Translations under genes and position numbers: made by a program
Source: Verrucomicrobiaceae bacterium
Lineage (GTDB): Bacteria > Verrucomicrobiota > Verrucomicrobiia > Verrucomicrobiales > Verrucomicrobiaceae
Direction of reading: 5' to 3'
DNA: 64,000 nt
NCBI GenBank assembly: GCA_015075365.1
Contig: JABTUN010000003.1
Location: 1,285,060 to 1,349,059 of the forward strand
Shown here: positions 60,563 through 64,000 of the stretch, in pieces
Layout: each line of letters starts with the position of its first letter
Numbering within the stretch: position 1 is the stretch's first letter
The notes under the pieces: generated by a model
What the model saw: only the letters and a program-made list of their open reading frames with translations
The model's database searches: none
Told to the model about the DNA's origin: nothing

Positions 60563-62464
60563 TCAGCCGTGGGCGCGCCAGGGATGCACCGGTTCGGAAA
60601 TGCCCTTCAACTGCATCGGCGGCATCGGCTCCGCGTAAATGAGGGAGCGCGCCTCCGCGTAGGTCTCCTCGTCCATCACGATCTCCCCTGGCATGGCGAT
60701 GCTGCACAGGCGGGAGGCCAGGTTCACGCGGTGGCCGATCACCGTGTAGCTCAGGCGCTGGTCACTGCCCATGCAGCCGGCCACCACGCTGCCGGTGGCG
60801 ATCCCGATGCCCACCTCCAGCGGGTGCTTGCAGGTCTGGTTCAGCTCGCGGCGCTTTTTGAGCATCTCCTGCGCGCACTGCACGGCGCGCGCCGCGTCGG
60901 AGCCCGTGCTCATCGGCGCGCCAAACAGCACCATGATCAGATCCCCCACAAACTTGTCCACGATGCCGCCGTGCTCGTAGGCCACCTCCGTCAACGCGGT
61001 CATGTGCTCGTTGAGCATCTCGATCAGCTCCCCCGGCTGCATGCCCTCCGTGATCGCGGTGAAACCGCGGATGTCACAGAAAAGCATGGTCACATGCCGC
61101 AGCTCCCCGCCCAGCCGGCCGGAGCGCTCGATGAGCTGCTGCGCCACCGTGCGGTCCGCCACCGCGTTGAGCACGCTGCGGTAGCGTTCCTGCAGCGCCA
61201 GGCCGGAAACCATCTGGTTGAAGGACGCCGCCAGCGCGCCCAGCTCGTCCCGCCGCCGCACCGGCACGCGCACGCTGAAATTCCCCATCTCGATCTCCCG
61301 CGTGGCCTGGGACAGCTCCTTCACAGGGCGGGACAGCGTGCGGGACACCAGCATCACCGCGCCCAGCGCCAGCGCCAGCGCGCTCACGGCCACCCCGGCC
61401 ACGTTCCGGCGCAGCTCGCTGATTTCAGCATCCAGCGCGGCCAGGGAGTACAGATTGACCTGCGCGGCCAGGGGGAAGGGGGAGCCGGGGTTCAGCACGC
61501 GGAAGAGCACCTGGTGCCGCACGCCGTCGATGGGCACGGTGAAGTCGTGCCCCGCCTTGCGCTTCGTGGCCAGGCCTTCCTGCAGCAGCGCGGAGAGCTC
61601 CTCACGCTGGTCCGGCGGGATCGTGGTCGTCACCAGCCGGTCCTCCACCCAGATGCCGCCCATGATCTCCCCAAACTCGCTTCGCCTCGTCTGGCTCGCC
61701 AGCAGGTTGTCCGCAAAGGTGGTCAGCGGCAGGCCGAAGATGAACGCGCCGACGAATTTTCCGTCCTCCGGATCACGCAGCGGGGTGATGAAGACCTCCC
61801 GCACCTGCTCCAACGCGGGGCGTCCGTCCCGCCCCGGCAGTTCCACATGCAGGTAGCCCACCTCCTGCTCCTTGAGCACCTCCTCCAGCTTGCGCTCCCC
61901 CAGCCAGGGCAGCTTGCCGCCCTGGCGCCGCACCTCCGCCAGTTCCTCCCCCGTGCTTCCCTCCAGAAAAGCTGCCGCCCCCGGCAGGCGCTGCTGCGGT
62001 GCCGCCAGGAAGTTCCCCTGCGCGTCGATCAGGTCGATGAACGGTAACTGGCCGGGCAGGAATCGCAGGTCACGCCCTTTGGCCTGCACCGGCGGGCGAC
62101 CGCCGTTTTTGGAGGCCTCCGGGCGGCGCAGCGCGGGCATCTCGCTTTGCAGGCGCTCCCCAGCCAGGGCCTCCAGTTGCGGGCGCAGCAGGTGCCGCAG
62201 CTCCTTGAAGTCCTTCTTCTTCACCGCGGCCATCACGGCGGGCTGCTCCGTCAGTTCACGCAGGCGCGTGGACAGCGCGTCAAAGCGCCGCTGCTTTGCC
62301 ACCGACAGCGCGCCCACCTGCGCCTCAAACTGCTCCGCGAACAACCGCCGGTACGTCGCGCTGAAGCGCCGCTCCGCCATCCATAGCGCGATGACGGTCA
62401 CCGCCGCCACGACAGGAAACACGGTAAAGATGAGCTTGGCGCGGAAGCTGGTGATCCATTTCAT
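60563..62464 (-). CDS. Class III adenylate/guanylate cyclase, membrane-bound
   Basis: A 633-residue protein. A transmembrane helix near residue 15 ('KLIFTVFPVVAAVTVIALWM') and a second near 380 frame a periplasmic sensor of over 300 residues. A HAMP domain follows ('SRTLSRPVKELSQATREIEMGNFSVRVP'), then the CHD catalytic domain. The metal Asp lies in 'VTMLFCDIRGFTAIT' and 'GIVDKFVGDLIMVLFGAP'. The segment usually reading 'YTVIGDTVNLAARL' is 'YTVIGHRVNLASRL' here, with Asp replaced by His at the base-specifying position. ATP is still suggested by the Lys in 'DKFVGD'. Confidence 0.88.
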   Translation of the reverse strand: MKWITSFRAKLIFTVFPVVAAVTVIALWMAERRFSATYRRLFAEQFEAQVGALSVAKQRRFDALSTRLRELTEQPAVMAAVKKKDFKELRHLLRPQLEALAGERLQSEMPALRRPEASKNGGRPPVQAKGRDLRFLPGQLPFIDLIDAQGNFLAAPQQRLPGAAAFLEGSTGEELAEVRRQGGKLPWLGERKLEEVLKEQEVGYLHVELPGRDGRPALEQVREVFITPLRDPEDGKFVGAFIFGLPLTTFADNLLASQTRRSEFGEIMGGIWVEDRLVTTTIPPDQREELSALLQEGLATKRKAGHDFTVPIDGVRHQVLFRVLNPGSPFPLAAQVNLYSLAALDAEISELRRNVAGVAVSALALALGAVMLVSRTLSRPVKELSQATREIEMGNFSVRVPVRRRDELGALAASFNQMVSGLALQERYRSVLNAVADRTVAQQLIERSGRLGGELRHVTMLFCDIRGFTAITEGMQPGELIEMLNEHMTALTEVAYEHGGIVDKFVGDLIMVLFGAPMSTGSDAARAVQCAQEMLKKRRELNQTCKHPLEVGIGIATGSVVAGCMGSDQRLSYTVIGHRVNLASRLCSIAMPGEIVMDEETYAEARSLIYAEPMPPMQLKGISEPVHPWRAHG

Positions 62465-62522
62465 GCGGGAGATGCGGGCAGGATGATGACGCGGGTTCAA
62501 CCCGGCGTCGAGCGGGAAGGTT

Positions 62523-63374
62523 TCACACGCCCGCGTTCATCGTCAGCCGTTCCCCGCAGCGTAGCACCTGGAAGGGCTGGCCGCATTCCCGGCACGCCGT
62601 CGCAAAGGCGTCCGGCGGCGCCGTGTTGAACTCAAACATCTCGTAGTGGCACGGGATCACCACTTGCGCGCCGATCGCCCGCGCCATCGCGGCGGCCTCC
62701 GGGCCGTCCAGGTTGCCCGCCACCCCGCGTTCCGGCTTGTGGCCGTTGATCGGCAGAAAAGCCACGTCCACCGGCCCAAACGCACGGCAGCGCGTGATGA
62801 TCTCCTCATCCCACAGCGTGTCCCCGCTGTGAAACAGGCGGAAGGGGCCGCAGCGCACCAGGAAGCCGATGCAGTGGCTGTTGCCCTCCTCGTCCCGCAT
62901 GATCTCGTTGTGTTTCGCCGGCGTGGCCTGGATTTCCCAGTCCCGCTCCGCATACACGTTGTGCTCTCCCAGCGGGCACAGCGTCACATGCGCCAGGCCC
63001 AGGCGCTGCCGGGCCGTGGGCACCACCGGATGCGGCAGGTACAGCCGGTAGCCCGCGTTTTCCCGCGCCATCGGCACCAGCGTCTCCGCGTCCAGGTGAT
63101 CCGTGTGGACGTGGCTCGCCGTCACCCGCGTGATCCCCGTCAGGCGCGCCGGGTCGATGCACCGCTCCGTCATGCGCACATGCGGCTTGTCCGTCAGCGC
63201 GTACTTTTTTGTCAGCGAGTCGGACAGATATGGGTCGAACAGCATCCGCTCCCCGCGCCACTGCACCAGGAAGCCGCTCTGCCCCAGCCACCACACATGC
63301 AGCGTGTCCTCCGCCACGGGGGCGGAGGCCAGGTCCGCCAGCAGCGCGTCGTCCTTTTGAAATGCCGGAATCAT
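62523..63374 (-). CDS. UlaG-like metal-dependent hydrolase (MBL fold)
   Basis: A 283-residue MBL-fold hydrolase of the UlaG/L-ascorbate-6-phosphate-lactonase type. It has 'HVWWLGQSGFLVQWRGERMLFDPYLSDSL', 'ITRVTASHVHTDHLDAETL' (metal ligands), 'FRLFHSGDTLWDEEII' and 'VVIPCHYEMFEFN'. Its own substrate is unclear; members act on cyclic lactones, phosphodiesters or act as putative tRNA/RNA hydrolases. The start is ATG 63374, because upstream in-frame residues are non-native. Confidence 0.85.
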   Translation of the reverse strand: MIPAFQKDDALLADLASAPVAEDTLHVWWLGQSGFLVQWRGERMLFDPYLSDSLTKKYALTDKPHVRMTERCIDPARLTGITRVTASHVHTDHLDAETLVPMARENAGYRLYLPHPVVPTARQRLGLAHVTLCPLGEHNVYAERDWEIQATPAKHNEIMRDEEGNSHCIGFLVRCGPFRLFHSGDTLWDEEIITRCRAFGPVDVAFLPINGHKPERGVAGNLDGPEAAAMARAIGAQVVIPCHYEMFEFNTAPPDAFATACRECGQPFQVLRCGERLTMNAGV

Positions 63375-63578
63375 TCCCCTGCCAAACGCCGCCGCCACCC
63401 TGGTTCTACCCGGAATGCCCGCGTCGTGCTGAAAAGACAAGAATGTGATTCCGAAGGGCACCTCTTACCACGGCCCTCTCCCCCAGCCGCCTCGCGGCGG
63501 CTGCTACAGGCGGCCATCCCGAGTGTGAAGCCGCCTTGACCGCTCTCCGGCCCTCGCTTTGACTCCACATCCCCTTCC

Positions 63579-64000
63579 ATGACCCTCCACTTCACCAAAA
63601 TGAACGGTGCCGGCAATGACTTTGTCATGCTGGACAATCGCGACCTGAAGCTCTCCCTCACCAAGGAGCAGATCGAGAAGCTGTGCGACCGCCATCGCGG
63701 CATCGGCGCCGATGGACTGCTCTGCGTGGAGCCCGCCACGGAGGGTGGCGATTTCAAGATGCGCTACTACAACGCCGACGGCGGCGAGGCGGAGATGTGC
63801 GGCAATGGCGCCCGCTGCTTTGGCCGCTTTGTGAACCATTTGCATGGCGACACACTGACCAAGATCCGCTTTGAAACGCTCGCCGGCATGATCAGCGCCG
63901 AGTTCGAGGGCGGGCAGGTGCGCATCAACATGAGCGCCCCGCACAGCCTGAAGCTGGCGCAGACGCTGCCCGTCGCCGGCAGCGAATTGACCGTTCACAG
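63579..64000 (+). CDS. dapF: Diaminopimelate epimerase, truncated at the window end
   Basis: The first 140 residues of DapF, which converts LL- to meso-diaminopimelate in lysine and peptidoglycan synthesis. It shows the diagnostic opening 'FTKMNGAGNDFVMLDNR', the 'DRHRGIGADGLL' block, and 'DGGEAEMCGNGARCFGRF' with the first catalytic cysteine. The second half lies beyond position 64000. The ATG at 63579 is set by the conserved N-terminus. Confidence 0.96.
   Translation, partial: MTLHFTKMNGAGNDFVMLDNRDLKLSLTKEQIEKLCDRHRGIGADGLLCVEPATEGGDFKMRYYNADGGEAEMCGNGARCFGRFVNHLHGDTLTKIRFETLAGMISAEFEGGQVRINMSAPHSLKLAQTLPVAGSELTVH

Overview
The window is a GC-rich, densely coded stretch of bacterial chromosome. 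It almost certainly comes from a Prosthecobacter-like member of the Verrucomicrobia (PVC superphylum). The decisive evidence is a complete bacterial tubulin operon: btubA (21747-23168), btubB (23224-24498) and the kinesin-light-chain-like TPR gene bklc (24513-25283). These tubulins are known from Prosthecobacter, and as far as I can recall the reference proteins the predicted sequences agree with them along nearly the whole length. Other PVC hallmarks are membrane-bound haem dehydrogenases with CxxCH motifs, a long fused GreA, a TIGR04073-type exosortase-associated protein, an ECF sigma/Ser-Thr kinase/SUMF1 locus, sulfatases and sialidases.

Layout. 1-3.6 kb is an accessory, repeat-rich patch. 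It holds a RAYT transposase with three full-length two-hairpin REP elements, a frameshifted repeat-protein gene and a histidine-kinase relic. 3.7-18.9 kb is mostly housekeeping: ThuA-like protein, accB-accC, RlpA-like lipoprotein, greA fusion, gatC-gatA, a haem dehydrogenase, an arginyltransferase-like protein, a methyltransferase, dgkA, a YqeY-like protein and ispD. 19.1-25.3 kb is the tubulin region, preceded by a membrane-anchored protein with two degenerate kinase domains. 25.3-31.6 kb is a catabolic locus: FCD-AraC regulator, DapA/NAL-type aldolase, BASS transporter, sulfatase and sialidase. 31.6-36.4 kb carries a phytanoyl-CoA dioxygenase-like gene, xylA and a second haem dehydrogenase. 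xylA and the dehydrogenase share an upstream 15-bp box.

36.8-44.2 kb (minus strand) is a probable four-gene operon of ECF sigma factor, a 1459-residue Ser/Thr kinase with four extracellular SUMF1-like domains, and two secreted SHD1 proteins. 44.3-50.8 kb has a PAS-AraC regulator, an aldo/keto reductase, a DUF433/PIN-like toxin-antitoxin pair, a tightly coupled run of glyoxalase-type, enolase and kinase-like genes, and a subclass B3 metallo-beta-lactamase. 50.8-64.0 kb contains an HpcH/HpaI aldolase, a sialidase, a DUF116-polyprenyl synthetase fusion, a Sel1-repeat protein, an apparently exported glutamate-racemase homologue, a PIG-L deacetylase, a thioredoxin/haem/PDZ protein, a class III cyclase, a UlaG-like hydrolase and the 5' part of dapF, which runs off the window.

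The most remarkable system, the bacterial microtubule operon, is already known. The less familiar items are the pseudokinase upstream of it, the RAYT/REP cluster with GTAG-marked hairpins, the frameshifted repeat protein with its own RBS and terminator, the shared box upstream of xylA, and several unusual domain fusions. I saw no tRNA, rRNA or CRISPR array. All functions are inferred from reading sequence motifs; no database search was possible.
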